Positions 8,314 to 18,309 of a stretch of DNA of 64,000 nucleotides are shown here, piece by piece. The stretch spans positions 124,001 to 188,000 of the forward strand of contig CAIOYC010000008.1 in NCBI GenBank assembly GCA_903862425.1, written 5' to 3'. The position numbers and the translations under genes are program-made. How positions within the stretch are numbered: position 1 is the stretch's first letter; every line of letters begins with the position of its first letter. The notes under the pieces were generated by a model that worked only from the letters and a program-made list of their open reading frames with translations, was not told the origin of the DNA and ran no database searches. This DNA is from an uncultured Caulobacterales bacterium. Its GTDB lineage: Bacteria; Pseudomonadota; Alphaproteobacteria; Caulobacterales; Caulobacteraceae.

Positions 8314-9743
8314 GCCGCGACCTCCTCGGCCGCCCGCCCGTTCAGCCAGGCGTCGAGGTCGGCCAGGGCGCGCTGACCCATGATCTTCTTCTTAGCCCGG
8401 CCGCGCTCGGCGGGGTTCATCTTCTTGCCGTCCGAATTGCGTTTGGGTGTTTCGGGCAGGGGCGGGAGCAGTCCGTAATTGATGTTCATGGGCTGGAACG
8501 AACCTGAACCGTGGCCGATATGGCCACCGGTGATGTGGGCGATGAGGGCGCCCAGCGCCGTTGTCGGCGGCGGCGGGGCTAGGTCGTGGCCAAGTCGCTC
8601 GGCGGCGGCGAGCCGGCCGGCGATCAGGCCGATGGCGGCGCTCTCCACATAACCCTCGACCCCGGTCACCTGTCCGGCGAAGCGGATGCGCGGCTCCAAC
8701 TTCAGCCGCAGCCGGCCGTCGAGCAGACGCGGTGCGTTGATAAAGGTGTTGCGGTGCAGTCCGCCCAGCCGGGCGAAAACCGCGTTCTGAAGCCCTGGAA
8801 TGGTGCGGAACACCTCCGTCTGCGCCCCGTGCTTCAGCTTGGTCTGGAAGCCGACCATGTTGAACAGGGTGCCCAGGGCATTGTCCTGTCGCAGTTGGAC
8901 GATGGCATGGGCCTTCTCCATCGGATTATGCGGATTGGTCAGACCGACCGGCTTCATCGGCCCGAACCGCAGGGTTTCCGGTCCCCGCTCGGCCATCACC
9001 TCGATGGGCAGGCAGCCGTCGAAATAGGGCACGCTCTCCCAGTCCTTGAATTCGGCCTTGGGTCCGTCGAGCAGGGCCCGGACGAAAGCGTCGTACTGCG
9101 CCTTGTCCATGGGACAGTTGATATAGGCGGCGGCGTCTCCACCGGGGCCTTCCTTGTCGTAGCGCGACTGGCGCCAGGCGATGGACATGTCGATGCTGTC
9201 GGTCAACACGATGGGGGCGATGGCGTCGAAGAAGGCGAGGGCGTCCTCACCGGTCCGCTCCAGGATGGCGGCGGATAGGGCGGGGGAGGTGAGGGGGCCG
9301 GTGGCGATCACCACGCTGTCCCAATCCGCCGGCGGTAGGCCGGCCACCTCACCGCGTTCGAGGGTGATCAGCGGATGGTTGGTCAGGGCTTCGGTGACGC
9401 GGTCGGAGAAGCCGTCCCGGTCTACGGCGAGCGCGCCGCCGGCCGGCACCTGGCTCAAGTCGCCGCAGCGCATGATGATGGAGTTGCACCGGCGCATCTC
9501 CGCATGCAGCAGGCCGACGGCATTGTACTCCGCGTCGTCCGAGCGGAAGGAGTTGGAGCAGACCAGCTCAGCCAGCCCCTCGGTCTGGTGTGCTGGTGTC
9601 TTCACCACCGGGCGCATTTCGTGCAGCACCACCGGCACGCCCGCCTCGGCGATCTGCCAGGCGCATTCGGAGCCGGCGAGCCCTCCGCCGATCACGTGCA
9701 CCGCCGCCTTGTTGTTTGCAGAAGTCGTCATGGGCGCCACCAT
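8310..9743 (-). CDS. trmFO: Methylenetetrahydrofolate-tRNA-(uracil-5-)-methyltransferase TrmFO
   Basis: A 477-residue flavoprotein that forms ribothymidine at position 54 of tRNA using methylenetetrahydrofolate and FADH2. The FAD dinucleotide motif [15 protein letters not shown] is near the N-terminus, followed by [14 protein letters not shown] and [12 protein letters not shown], all typical of TrmFO, and [15 protein letters not shown] near the C-terminus. Two start codons are possible, ATG 9743 or ATG 9731; they differ by four residues. A divergent membrane-protein gene begins 81 bases upstream. The DUF1353 gene overlaps its end and is probably co-transcribed. Confidence 0.95.
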   Translation of the reverse strand: MVAPMTTSANNKAAVHVIGGGLAGSECAWQIAEAGVPVVLHEMRPVVKTPAHQTEGLAELVCSNSFRSDDAEYNAVGLLHAEMRRCNSIIMRCGDLSQVPAGGALAVDRDGFSDRVTEALTNHPLITLERGEVAGLPPADWDSVVIATGPLTSPALSAAILERTGEDALAFFDAIAPIVLTDSIDMSIAWRQSRYDKEGPGGDAAAYINCPMDKAQYDAFVRALLDGPKAEFKDWESVPYFDGCLPIEVMAERGPETLRFGPMKPVGLTNPHNPMEKAHAIVQLRQDNALGTLFNMVGFQTKLKHGAQTEVFRTIPGLQNAVFARLGGLHRNTFINAPRLLDGRLRLKLEPRIRFAGQVTGVEGYVESAAIGLIAGRLAAAERLGHDLAPPPPTTALGALIAHITGGHIGHGSGSFQPMNINYGLLPPLPETPKRNSDGKKMNPAERGRAKKKIMGQRALADLDAWLNGRAAEEVAA

Positions 9744-9824
9744 ACCCGGCTCGCCGCGTTGAAAAAATGGCTTGCGGGCGCCGGCGAACCGGCGTTCGGC
9801 TGACTATGGGACGGAGACGACATC

Positions 9825-10634
9825 GTGACGGCAGATATCGGCGCAGCCTTGAAGGCCGCCTTCGCCTTTTGGCGAACGCAGACCCAGCGCGTTCCGGGCG
9901 CCATCATCCTGGTGGTGCTGGCCGGCCTCGCCGCCGCCGTCGAGCCCAGGCTCGGCTGGCCGCCTCTATGGCTCAGCCTGTCAGGTCTGGTGCAGGTGCT
10001 GCTTTCGGTCGTGGCCTATGGCGCCCTGTTCCGCCTGGCGCTGGCGTCCTCTCATCCCGGCGACAAGACCTTCGCCATCGGTCCGGCGGGCCTGCAATGG
10101 ACCATGGTCGAGTGGCGGCTGCTCGGCGCCCTGGCCCTCACCGTCTTCTTCGCTTTCCTGGTGCTGATCTTCCTGGTGTTCGCGGCCTTCCTGGCGGCCA
10201 TCGTCGTCTACGCCATGGAGGGGGCAAAGCCGACCACGCCCGCTGGCTTCTTCACCAGCAGCGGAGGGATCACCCTGATCGGCATCCTGGTGCTGGGCGC
10301 AATTCCATTGGTGTGGGCGCTCGTGCGCCTGTCCCTGGCCATGCCGGCGACGGTGGACCGAGGCCGGGTGCAGGTGTTCGCCACGTGGGACCTGACCAAG
10401 GGCCACGTGGTGGCGATCCTGATCTCAGCCATCATCGTCGGCCTGCCGGTGCTTGTGCTGGGCATGGCGGCCAGCTTCGCCAAACAGAGCGGCATGTACG
10501 GTCTGGCCACAGGATTGCGCCTTGTCACAGCCCTTGTGGCCGGCGGCTACCAGTTCCCCATGGCCGCGGGCCTTTACAGTCACTTCTATGAGGTTTTTGG
10601 CGGGCGCGGCGCGGCGGACACGCCGCACAACTGA
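9825..10634 (+). CDS. Multi-pass membrane protein, member 1 of a four-gene tandem family
   Basis: A 269-residue protein with about six hydrophobic segments and a GTG start preceded by GGAGACGA. Two motifs link it to its neighbours: GPAGLQW-x3-EWRL (about residues 86-97), shared with the next gene, and VRLSLA-x3-T-x4-R followed by W-x-LT-x-G (about 167-195), shared with the genes at 12208 and 13213. That second motif resembles the pattern found in the GPDPase-membrane-domain/YciC-like group of integral membrane proteins. No enzyme active site is visible. Function is unknown; four such genes in a row suggest a membrane complex or family expansion. Confidence 0.8.
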   Translation: MTADIGAALKAAFAFWRTQTQRVPGAIILVVLAGLAAAVEPRLGWPPLWLSLSGLVQVLLSVVAYGALFRLALASSHPGDKTFAIGPAGLQWTMVEWRLLGALALTVFFAFLVLIFLVFAAFLAAIVVYAMEGAKPTTPAGFFTSSGGITLIGILVLGAIPLVWALVRLSLAMPATVDRGRVQVFATWDLTKGHVVAILISAIIVGLPVLVLGMAASFAKQSGMYGLATGLRLVTALVAGGYQFPMAAGLYSHFYEVFGGRGAADTPHN

Positions 10635-10730
10635 CAGGCGCGCTGGGTTGCCTTGCATCCCGCGACGGACGAGAAGTTAACGCGACGCTTGAATCGTGAT
10701 CATACTGCGTTGTCCCAGGGGAAGTCCGCT

Positions 10731-12203
10731 TTGAGCAAACCCGCTCACGTCCGCCTAAGCACCGGCGACCTTATCGCCGAGGGTTCGGACCTGTCGCGCG
10801 AGGCGTGGCGCGACGCCTGGGCGCCCATGCTGCTGGTCATCGCCGGCCACACCCTGATGTTCATGAACCAGCATGTGGCCGCGAGCGATTGGCATGCGGG
10901 GATCTGGACCTTCGTCGGCCCGGCGCTGCTGATTTTCTACGTACCGCTCTACGGCGCGCTTTATCGGGCCGCGCTGGGCGGGCGGGCGATGGAGAGCCAC
11001 GGTCCGGCAGGCCTGCAGTGGAACGGGGTGGAATGGCGGCTGATCACCGTCGGCGTGATCATCGTCTTCCTGGCTGGCCTCGCCATGACGCCCTTCCTGG
11101 CGGTCACGGGCATCGCCGCCCTGATCGTGCGCGGCCCGCCGTTCACGATCAGCTATCTGGGGACCTGGGCGCGCTGGGCGCCGGGCGCAGCGATCATCTG
11201 GGCCTTCTTCTTCTGGATCATGGCGCCGCGCCTGGCCCGGCTGATGCTCGGCTGGCCCTATTCCACCGGGCGGGAGAAGACCGAGCCCTTCGCCGGCTGG
11301 AGCCCGGCCGAGCGGTCGGGCTGGAGCATCGCCTGGGCGCTCGTCGGGGCCTGCATCCCGCTTGCGCTCGGCTATCTCGGCGTGTTCGCCATGACCCTGA
11401 TCGAGGGCGATACGCTGGTGGGCAATTACTGGCCGCTTCCCGAAGCGGTCGGGGCGGGCCTGTTGCTCGGCGCCTTGAAGGCCGCCGTCACCGCCCCCCT
11501 CCTCGTCGGCATTCTGTCCGGCGCCTACTGGCTGCTTGAGGAGCATCGCCTGGCCGAAGAGGCGGCGCATCCGACTGCCGAGCATCACGGACTGCTCGAC
11601 AGCCTGGGCGACGCCGCCAAGGCCGCCGCCGCCGCGCTCGCTGCACGGGAGGCGGGGGTGTTCGGTCATCACGACACAGATCGCCATGTGACCGACGCGG
11701 CGCCATCCCATCCCGACGCCGAGATCGAACCGACGGAGCCCGAGGCGCCCGCCCGCCATCAAGGCTTCCTCGACAGCCTCGGTCCGGCCGCCAAGGCGGC
11801 GATGGCTGCGGCCGCGGCCCTGGCCGTGAAAGAAGCAGCCGAACTCGGCCTACATCCTTCCCAGGTGGATCGTCAGGTCGACGAGCATGAACCTCCCGCG
11901 CCTGAGCCGGACGTCGAGCCGCCGGTGATCGCCGATGCGCATGCGCCGCTGCGCGAAGTTCCGCAGACTGAGCCGTCCGCCGGCGCCGCGGCGCACGAAA
12001 TGGGCATGGAGTCCTATGACGCGCCGGCTGACGCGCGGCATGCGACGCCGGATCACCTCGACGGTCCGCTCTCCATCTGGCCGCACTCGATCCTGCCGCC
12101 ATGGCCCAAGCCGGTCGCCGCCACCACTGCACGGAATCCCGCCGCCACACCCCTTGCCTCCGCCGCCGAACCCGCGCACGCCTCGCCGGAGATAGCGGAG
12201 TAG
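10731..12203 (+). CDS. Membrane protein with long acidic/His-rich tail, member 2 of the tandem family
   Basis: About 490 residues: a six-segment membrane domain (to roughly residue 275) and a 215-residue Ala/Pro/Glu/His-rich C-terminal tail. The membrane part shares YGALYR and GPAGLQW-x3-EWRL with the previous gene. The tail holds two copies of an LDSLG-x-AAKAA unit at about residues 288 and 346, 58 residues apart. The start is chosen as TTG 10731, which has AGGGGAAG at 10717-10724; an upstream TTG at 10653 would add 26 residues. The next gene starts 4 bases after its stop, so they are almost certainly co-transcribed. No known domain is recognised in the tail. Confidence 0.75.
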   Translation: MSKPAHVRLSTGDLIAEGSDLSREAWRDAWAPMLLVIAGHTLMFMNQHVAASDWHAGIWTFVGPALLIFYVPLYGALYRAALGGRAMESHGPAGLQWNGVEWRLITVGVIIVFLAGLAMTPFLAVTGIAALIVRGPPFTISYLGTWARWAPGAAIIWAFFFWIMAPRLARLMLGWPYSTGREKTEPFAGWSPAERSGWSIAWALVGACIPLALGYLGVFAMTLIEGDTLVGNYWPLPEAVGAGLLLGALKAAVTAPLLVGILSGAYWLLEEHRLAEEAAHPTAEHHGLLDSLGDAAKAAAAALAAREAGVFGHHDTDRHVTDAAPSHPDAEIEPTEPEAPARHQGFLDSLGPAAKAAMAAAAALAVKEAAELGLHPSQVDRQVDEHEPPAPEPDVEPPVIADAHAPLREVPQTEPSAGAAAHEMGMESYDAPADARHATPDHLDGPLSIWPHSILPPWPKPVAATTARNPAATPLASAAEPAHASPEIAE

Positions 12204-12207
12204 GGCG

Positions 12208-13161
12208 ATGAGCGAGTTTTCACCGACCGAGGCGGCGCTAGAGGGGCTGCGCATCACGCGTGAGCGTCCGATCGCCGTGCTGTGGTGGTGGGCGGCCTAT
12301 GTGATCGCCGCCCTGGTCCAGATCGGCGTCTCCGCCCTCCCGCCCTTCAACCACCTCGCCGCCGTTCTGCCCGATCTGCAGGCCGCCTCCATCGCCGTGC
12401 AGCAGAACCCCACCGACGCCGCGGCCAGCCAGCACTTCATGGGCCTGATCGGTCGCTCCGCCCCGGCCTTCGTGGCCTTCGCCGCGCTGGTGCTGCTGAT
12501 CCAGATGATCCTCTCCACCGCCGTGCTGCGGGCAGTCCTGCGACCGGCGGAGCGGGCCGCCGGCTATCTGCGCCTGTCGCTGGACGAGGTGCGCCAGCTC
12601 GGCCTCGCCCTCCTCATGTTCGCCGCGTTCGTCGCCTATGCCTTCGTCGTCTCCCTGGCCTCGGGAGTCGTTGTCGGCGTGCTGGGCATGTTCCTTGGCA
12701 AGGCGCTGCCCATCCTCGGTGGGCTGGCCTTCGCCTTGGTCACCGTCGCCTTCATCTATCCGGTGGTGCGCCTTTCGCTCGCCCCCGCCATGACTTTGGC
12801 GGACGGTCGGATCAGCTTTATGAGATCGTGGGCACTGACCCAGGGACGCTTCTGGCCCCTGTTCGGCGCCTACATTGTCGCCTTCATCATCGCCTTCGCC
12901 CTGTGGGCGGCGATCTATACCCTTGTGGCCATCCTGCTGCTCGTCAGCGGTGTGGACGCCAAGGCGGCGGCCGAGAGCGGGGCGGCGATGCGCTTTTCGC
13001 CGGTGTTCGTCGCCCTGCTCCTGGCCAATGGCCTGCTCGGCGCCCTGATCAGCGTGATCGTCACCGCGCCCATGGCCTCGGCCTTCCGCCAGATCACCGG
13101 CCGGGTCGGCGCGCAGCTGCAATCGCGCGCGACCGCAGGCTCGCCATGGGGACAACCTTAG
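12208..13161 (+). CDS. Multi-pass membrane protein, member 3 of the tandem family
   Basis: A 317-residue protein with about six hydrophobic segments. It starts with FSPTEAALEGLR, nearly the same as the FSPSEAAFEGFR opening of the following gene, and carries YPVVRLSLAPAMTLADGR then SWALTQGRFWPLFGAY in its second half. These two blocks are shared with member 4 in the same order and spacing, and weakly with member 1. The start is ATG 12208, 4 bases after the preceding stop. The conserved SW-x-LT-x-G-x-FW-x-LFG string is reminiscent of the YciC/GPDPase membrane domain group. Role unknown. Confidence 0.8.
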   Translation: MSEFSPTEAALEGLRITRERPIAVLWWWAAYVIAALVQIGVSALPPFNHLAAVLPDLQAASIAVQQNPTDAAASQHFMGLIGRSAPAFVAFAALVLLIQMILSTAVLRAVLRPAERAAGYLRLSLDEVRQLGLALLMFAAFVAYAFVVSLASGVVVGVLGMFLGKALPILGGLAFALVTVAFIYPVVRLSLAPAMTLADGRISFMRSWALTQGRFWPLFGAYIVAFIIAFALWAAIYTLVAILLLVSGVDAKAAAESGAAMRFSPVFVALLLANGLLGALISVIVTAPMASAFRQITGRVGAQLQSRATAGSPWGQP

Positions 13162-13212
13162 GCTAGCCTTCGCGCTGGCCGCGATCTGATCGGACCGTCC
13201 GGGGGCAACGGG

Positions 13213-14223
13213 ATGCAGCGCTTTTCACCGTCGGAAGCCGCCTTCGAGGGCTTTCGCGTTATCCGAAATCACCCCGGCGCCGTGCTGGCCTGGGTCGGGG
13301 CCTATCTACTGATCATGCTGGTGGTCGGCGGGCTCGCCCTTGCCCTGTTCGGACCTCAGATCGCGACGATGCAGGCCTATTCAGGCCAGACCGCCATGCC
13401 GCCGGACGTGGCGCTGCGGTTCATCGGCTCCATGGGCCTGGTTTTCCTGATCGCGGTCCCGATCGTGTTGTTCATGGCCGCGGTCTTCATCAACGCCCTG
13501 TTCCGACCGATTCTGCGCCCGGAGGACAGGGGCCTGTTCTATCTCAAGCTCGGCGGCGACGAGGGGCGGCTCGTCCTGCTGATGCTGTGCTGGATGGGGC
13601 TCGGCATCGCGGCGGAGATCGCGTTTGTCATCCTGCTGATCGTCATCGGCCTTGGGACCGGTGCTGCGATGGCGGGACTTCATCCGGGGGCGACGACAGA
13701 TGGGCGTTCCGTCCTGATCGTCGTCGGGCTGATGCTGGCCCTGTTCTGCGTCGGTATCTGGCTGTTCGTCCGCCTGTCCCTCGCCGCGCCGATGACCTTC
13801 GCGGAAAAGCGGGTCAGCGTTTTCGGCTCCTGGCGCGTGACACGGGGTAAATTCTGGTCGCTGTTCGGCTGCTACATCCTGGCTTGCATATTCGCTCTGA
13901 TGATCGGGGTGTTGGGCTGGGTGGTGTCGGTCTGCGCCGGGGCGGTGATCAGCGGCGACTGGACCGCGCTCTCCACTGCGGGCGCCAACCCACAGATGGC
14001 GATGATGAAGAGCAATCTGGGCCTGCTCACCCACCTGTTCACGGCCGGAGCCATCGTCCAGCTTGTCCTGTCGAGCCTGATGGGCGCGATCAGCCGGATC
14101 GTGATGTACGCGCCCCTGGCCGCGGCCTATCGCGACCTGGCCCCCGCAACGCCGGCCGGCTCCATCGGCGGCGACCCGTTCGCAGAGGCGCCGCCGATCC
14201 GCAATTCAGGGCTGGTGCTCTAG
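13213..14223 (+). CDS. Multi-pass membrane protein, member 4 of the tandem family
   Basis: A 336-residue membrane protein, clearly paralogous to the gene at 12208: the shared blocks are FSPSEAAFEGFR at the N-terminus, FRPILRPEDRGLFYLKLGGD in the middle, and VRLSLAAPMTFAEKR with SWRVTRGKFWSLFGCY in the second half. About six to seven hydrophobic segments are present, with a short polar C-terminal tail. It lies 51 bases after member 3, in the same direction, and converges with the GST gene one base away. No catalytic motif is visible. Confidence 0.8.
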   Translation: MQRFSPSEAAFEGFRVIRNHPGAVLAWVGAYLLIMLVVGGLALALFGPQIATMQAYSGQTAMPPDVALRFIGSMGLVFLIAVPIVLFMAAVFINALFRPILRPEDRGLFYLKLGGDEGRLVLLMLCWMGLGIAAEIAFVILLIVIGLGTGAAMAGLHPGATTDGRSVLIVVGLMLALFCVGIWLFVRLSLAAPMTFAEKRVSVFGSWRVTRGKFWSLFGCYILACIFALMIGVLGWVVSVCAGAVISGDWTALSTAGANPQMAMMKSNLGLLTHLFTAGAIVQLVLSSLMGAISRIVMYAPLAAAYRDLAPATPAGSIGGDPFAEAPPIRNSGLVL

Positions 14224-14224
14224 C

Positions 14225-14863
14225 TCAGGCGGCGTCGGCAATCCGGGCGTTGGGCTGGGCGCTCGGGCGGGCCGAGACGCGGGCGCGCCAGGCAGCGAGA
14301 TGCGCGGCGCTTTCGGGGGGCTCCAGACCCGTGAAACTCGCGAAGTCGACCGTACTCTGGGCGCAGATGTCGGCCATGGTATAGGCCTCGCCGACCAGGA
14401 ACGGGCGCCCGTCCGCCAGCGCCCGGTCGATCAGGGTGCAGGCGGCCATATAGAGGTCGCGGTTGGATTCGCCGAAATCCTTATACTGGGTCAGCAGGTG
14501 TGCGGTGTACGGGTGCGCGTGGCGCCAGAACATGCCCACCGGCGTCATCAGGGTCAGCTCGACGCGTCGCGTCCACATCTCCACTTCCGCCTGTTCGAAG
14601 GCGTCGCGACCGAACAGCGGTGGAGTAGGGTGGAGCGCCTCAAGGTATCGGCAGATGGCGACGGTCTCGGAGATCGTTCTGCCGTCATCGAGCTCCAGGG
14701 TCGGGACCTGGCCCCAGGGGTTCTTGGCGCGAAACTCGGGCGCCTTATGCTCGCGGTCGCGTAGGGACACCATCACTTCGGGCATGGCGATGCCCTTCTC
14801 GACCATGAAGATGCGCACGCGGCGTGGATTGGGGGCGGGATCGGGCGCGCTGTAAAGCTTCAT
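14225..14863 (-). CDS. Glutathione S-transferase family protein
   Basis: A 212-residue GST. The N-terminal thioredoxin-like domain contains KLYSAPDPAPNPRRVRIF, the cis-Pro segment WGQVPTLELDDG and the glutathione-binding SETVAICRYLE; the remainder is the all-helical domain. The catalytic position near the N-terminus appears to be Ser/Asn-type, not a clear Tyr, so the class is uncertain. ATG 14863 is chosen because the fold begins right there; the open frame continues upstream into the next gene. It lies 4 bases behind a small secreted-protein gene on the same strand. Substrate unknown. Confidence 0.85.
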   Translation of the reverse strand: MKLYSAPDPAPNPRRVRIFMVEKGIAMPEVMVSLRDREHKAPEFRAKNPWGQVPTLELDDGRTISETVAICRYLEALHPTPPLFGRDAFEQAEVEMWTRRVELTLMTPVGMFWRHAHPYTAHLLTQYKDFGESNRDLYMAACTLIDRALADGRPFLVGEAYTMADICAQSTVDFASFTGLEPPESAAHLAAWRARVSARPSAQPNARIADAA

Positions 14864-14867
14864 CGGG

Positions 14868-15155
14868 TCAGCACCCGCCGGCGGAGCAGGTGTTGGCCTT
14901 GGAGCCCATCTGGCTGGCCTCGAGCTGCGAACGGCCAAACTCACCCATGGCTGCCCACTGGGTCTTGGTGTGGCAGACGCGCGACTTGAAGCGCTGGCCG
15001 GTCTTTTCCTCGTCGCGACAGACCACCTTGTCGCCGTCGGAGGGCTTGCCGACCACCGAGGCGGCGGGCGGCGGCATCTCGATGGCCTGGGCCAGGGCGG
15101 CGCTGGCGGCGGCGAGCCCAAATAGTATGGCGCAAGCCGGAACGGCGGTCTTCAT
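14868..15155 (-). CDS. Small secreted hypothetical protein with Cys-rich tail
   Basis: A 95-residue protein with a Sec-type signal peptide (hydrophobic ACAILFGLAAASAALAQA, cleavage probably after AQA). The mature part of about 75 residues is charged and has four cysteines: one in VVCRDEE, one in RVCHTK and two in the final NTCSAGGC, so disulfides are likely in the periplasm. ATG 15155 has GGGGGA about six bases upstream; ATG 15161 would put that site too close. The GST gene begins 4 bases after its stop. No family is recognised with certainty. Confidence 0.7.
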   Translation of the reverse strand: MKTAVPACAILFGLAAASAALAQAIEMPPPAASVVGKPSDGDKVVCRDEEKTGQRFKSRVCHTKTQWAAMGEFGRSQLEASQMGSKANTCSAGGC

Positions 15156-15229
15156 TGGCATTCCCCCAAGTTTCGGGGAAGCTTAGGCGATCGCCGTCAA
15201 GGCGCAAGCCGTACCGACATTCAGGGCAT

Positions 15230-18200
15230 TCAGGCCGTCTTCTTGGCTTTTGCCGCTTTGGCGGGGGCCGCTTTGGCCGTTTCAGCCTTGGCGACCGGCC
15301 CCTTTGCCTTGGTCGGCTTGGGCGCTTCGATCCTCGCCGGCGGGGCGTGACCGTGGGCCAAAGCGCGGGCGGTGTGTCGGTCCAGCACTTCCTTCAGATA
15401 GCGGCCGGTCCAGCTCTCCTGGCTGGCCGCCACCTGTTCGGGCGTTCCCACGGCCACGATCAGGCCGCCACCGTCCCCGCCCTCGGGGCCGAAGTCGAGC
15501 AGCCAGTCGGCGGTCTTCACCACATCGAGATTGTGCTCGATCACCACCACCGTATTGCCCTGGTCCACCAGCTCGTGCAGCACCTCAAGCAGCTTGCGGG
15601 TGTCCTCGAAGTGCAGGCCCGTGGTGGGTTCATCCAGAATGTAGAGGGTGCGCCCCGTGGCCCGGCGCGACAGTTCCTTCGACAACTTCACCCGCTGCGC
15701 TTCGCCGCCCGACAGGGTCGTGGCCGACTGGCCGACCTTGACATAGCCGAGGCCGACCCGCTTCAGCGTCTCCATCTTGTCGCGGATCGGTGGCACGGCC
15801 TTGAAGAAATCGCCGCCCTCGTCGACCGTCATCTCCAGAACGTCGGAGATAGACTTGCCGCGATACAGGATCTCCAAGGTCTCGCGGTTGTAGCGCTTGC
15901 CGTGGCAGACGTCGCAGGTGACGTAGACGTCGGGCAGGAAGTGCATCTCGATCTTGATCAGCCCGTCGCCCTGACAGGCCTCGCAGCGCCCGCCCTTGAC
16001 GTTGAAGCTGAACCGGCCCGGGCCATAGCCGCGCGCCTTGGACTCCGGCAGCCCGGCGAACCAGTCGCGGATCGGCCCGAAGGCGCCGGTATAGGTGGCC
16101 GGGTTCGAGCGCGGTGTGCGCCCGATGGGCGACTGGTCGATATCGATCACCTTGTCGAAATTCTCCAGCCCCTCCACCCGGTCGTGGTGGGCCGGGGCGT
16201 CGGAGGCGGTGTTCAGCCGCCGCGCCGCCGCCTTGTAGAGGGTCTCGATGGTGAAGGTGGACTTGCCGCCGCCAGAGACGCCGGTGATGCAGGTGAACAC
16301 GCCGACCGGGATTTCGCCGGTTACGTTCTTCAGGTTGTTGCCCCGTGCCCCGATCACCTTGATCGACTTCTTGCCGATGGCGCGGCGATGGCGCGGCACG
16401 GCGATCTCGCGCGCGCCGGTGAGGTACTGGCCGGTCAGGCTCTTGGGCTCGGCCATGATGTCGTCGGGCGTACCCTCGGCCACCACATGGCCGCCGTGGA
16501 CCCCGGCGCGCGGACCCATATCGATCACGTAGTCAGCGGTGAGGATGGCCTCCTCGTCGTGCTCCACCACCAAGACCGAGTTGCCGAGGTCTCGCAGGCC
16601 CTTCAGCGAGGTGAGCAGGCGGGTATTGTCGCGCTGGTGCAGGCCGATTGAGGGCTCGTCGAGCACATACAGCACACCGGTAAGGCCCGAGCCGATCTGC
16701 GAGGCCAGGCGGATGCGCTGACTCTCGCCGCCCGACAGGGTGCCGGACGCCCGCGACAGGGTGAGGTAATCGAGGCCGACCTCCACGAGGAAGCGGAGGC
16801 GGTCGTTGATCTCCTTCAGGATGCGGCGGGCGATCTCGGCCTGCTGGGGCGTGAAGCTGGGCTCCAGCCCGCCGAAGAACTCCATGGCGCGGCGAATGGC
16901 CAGGGTGGAGGCCTCGCCGATATTCATCCCGCCGACGCGCACGGCCAAGGCCTCGGGCTTCAGGCGCAGGCCCTTGCAGGCCTCGCAAGGGGTTTCTGAC
17001 TGATAGCGGCCGAGCTCCTCGCGCACCCAGGCGCTGTCGGTCTCCTTCCAGCGCCGTTGCAGGTTGGGCAGCACGCCTTCGAAGGGCTTGCTGACCTCGT
17101 ACTTCCGCGCCTGATCGTCATAGGTGAACTTCACCTTCTCCGACCCGGTGCCGTAGAGGATGACCTTGCGCGCCGCCTCGTCGAGCTCGAACCACGGCTT
17201 GTCCATGGAGAAGCCGTAGTGGCGGGCCAGGGCCTGCAAGGTCTGGGTGTAGAGCGGGGAGGGGCCGCGCGCCCAGGGCGCTACCGCCCCTTTGTGCAGG
17301 GTCTTGTCCTTGTCCGGCACCACCAGATCCGCGTCGAAGGTCAGCTTCTGGCCGAGGCCGTCGCAGGCGGGGCAGGCGCCGGCCGGCGCGTTGAACGAGA
17401 ACAGGCGCGGCTCGATCTCGGTGATGGTGAAGCCGGAAACCGGGCAGGCGAATTTTTCCGAGAACAGGATGCGGCGCGGCTCTTTCTCACCGTCCTTTAT
17501 GTCGGCCCATTCGGCGGTGGCGATCCCGTCGGCGAGCGACAGGGCGGTGGAGATCGAGTCCGCCAGCCGCTGCTCCTGGCCAGGCTTGGTGATGATCCGG
17601 TCGACCACGATGTCGATGTCGTGCTTGAACTTCTTGTCGAGGGTCGGCGCATCCTCGATGGGATAGAAGATCCCGTCGATCTTGAGGCGCTGATAGCCCT
17701 GGCGCTGCCAGTCGGCGATTTCCTTGCGGTATTCGCCCTTACGGTCGCGCACCACGGGGGCGAGGAGCAGGATGCGCTCGCCGTCGGGTAGGGCGGCGAT
17801 CTTGTCCACCATCTGGCTGACGGTCTGGCTTTCGATCGGCAGGCCGGTGGCGGGCGAATAGGGCACACCCACCCGCGCCCATAGCAGGCGCATATAGTCG
17901 TGGATCTCGGTGACCGTGCCCACGGTAGAGCGCGGGTTCTTGGACGTGGTCTTCTGCTCGATGGAGATGGCCGGGGACAGGCCCTCGATCAGGTCCACGT
18001 CCGGCTTGCCCATAAGCTCCAGGAACTGGCGCGCATAGGCCGACAGGCTCTCCACATAGCGCCGCTGCCCCTCCGCATAGATGGTGTCGAAGGCGAGGGA
18101 CGACTTGCCGGAGCCGGACAGGCCGGTGAGCACCACGAGCTGACCGCGGGGTATATCGACATCGACCCCCTTCAGATTGTGCTCGCGCGCGCCGCGCACC

Positions 18201-18235
18201 TTGATGGCCCCATAGGGGGAGAGGGGGTGGGTCAT
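15230..18235 (-). CDS. uvrA: UvrABC system protein A
   Basis: A 1001-residue UvrA, the damage-recognition ATPase of nucleotide excision repair. It has both ABC ATPase halves: the first Walker A (GLSGSGKSS) is near residue 40 and the second (GVSGGGKST) in the C-terminal half, with LSGGESQR and LSGGEAQR signatures. Zinc-finger modules are visible as CPACDGLG and CEACQGDG...CDVCHG. After the core there is a Lys/Ala/Pro-rich tail of about 50-60 residues, which probably is disordered. A LexA-type operator lies 75 bases upstream of the start (18310-18324), predicting SOS induction. Confidence 0.97.
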   Translation of the reverse strand: MTHPLSPYGAIKVRGAREHNLKGVDVDIPRGQLVVLTGLSGSGKSSLAFDTIYAEGQRRYVESLSAYARQFLELMGKPDVDLIEGLSPAISIEQKTTSKNPRSTVGTVTEIHDYMRLLWARVGVPYSPATGLPIESQTVSQMVDKIAALPDGERILLLAPVVRDRKGEYRKEIADWQRQGYQRLKIDGIFYPIEDAPTLDKKFKHDIDIVVDRIITKPGQEQRLADSISTALSLADGIATAEWADIKDGEKEPRRILFSEKFACPVSGFTITEIEPRLFSFNAPAGACPACDGLGQKLTFDADLVVPDKDKTLHKGAVAPWARGPSPLYTQTLQALARHYGFSMDKPWFELDEAARKVILYGTGSEKVKFTYDDQARKYEVSKPFEGVLPNLQRRWKETDSAWVREELGRYQSETPCEACKGLRLKPEALAVRVGGMNIGEASTLAIRRAMEFFGGLEPSFTPQQAEIARRILKEINDRLRFLVEVGLDYLTLSRASGTLSGGESQRIRLASQIGSGLTGVLYVLDEPSIGLHQRDNTRLLTSLKGLRDLGNSVLVVEHDEEAILTADYVIDMGPRAGVHGGHVVAEGTPDDIMAEPKSLTGQYLTGAREIAVPRHRRAIGKKSIKVIGARGNNLKNVTGEIPVGVFTCITGVSGGGKSTFTIETLYKAAARRLNTASDAPAHHDRVEGLENFDKVIDIDQSPIGRTPRSNPATYTGAFGPIRDWFAGLPESKARGYGPGRFSFNVKGGRCEACQGDGLIKIEMHFLPDVYVTCDVCHGKRYNRETLEILYRGKSISDVLEMTVDEGGDFFKAVPPIRDKMETLKRVGLGYVKVGQSATTLSGGEAQRVKLSKELSRRATGRTLYILDEPTTGLHFEDTRKLLEVLHELVDQGNTVVVIEHNLDVVKTADWLLDFGPEGGDGGGLIVAVGTPEQVAASQESWTGRYLKEVLDRHTARALAHGHAPPARIEAPKPTKAKGPVAKAETAKAAPAKAAKAKKTA

Positions 18236-18309
18236 GAATGGCTCTGGACGCCGACCGCCGCGGCCGGACAGCTACATCATGTAGTAAACCGACTCGCCGT
18301 TGCAGCAAG

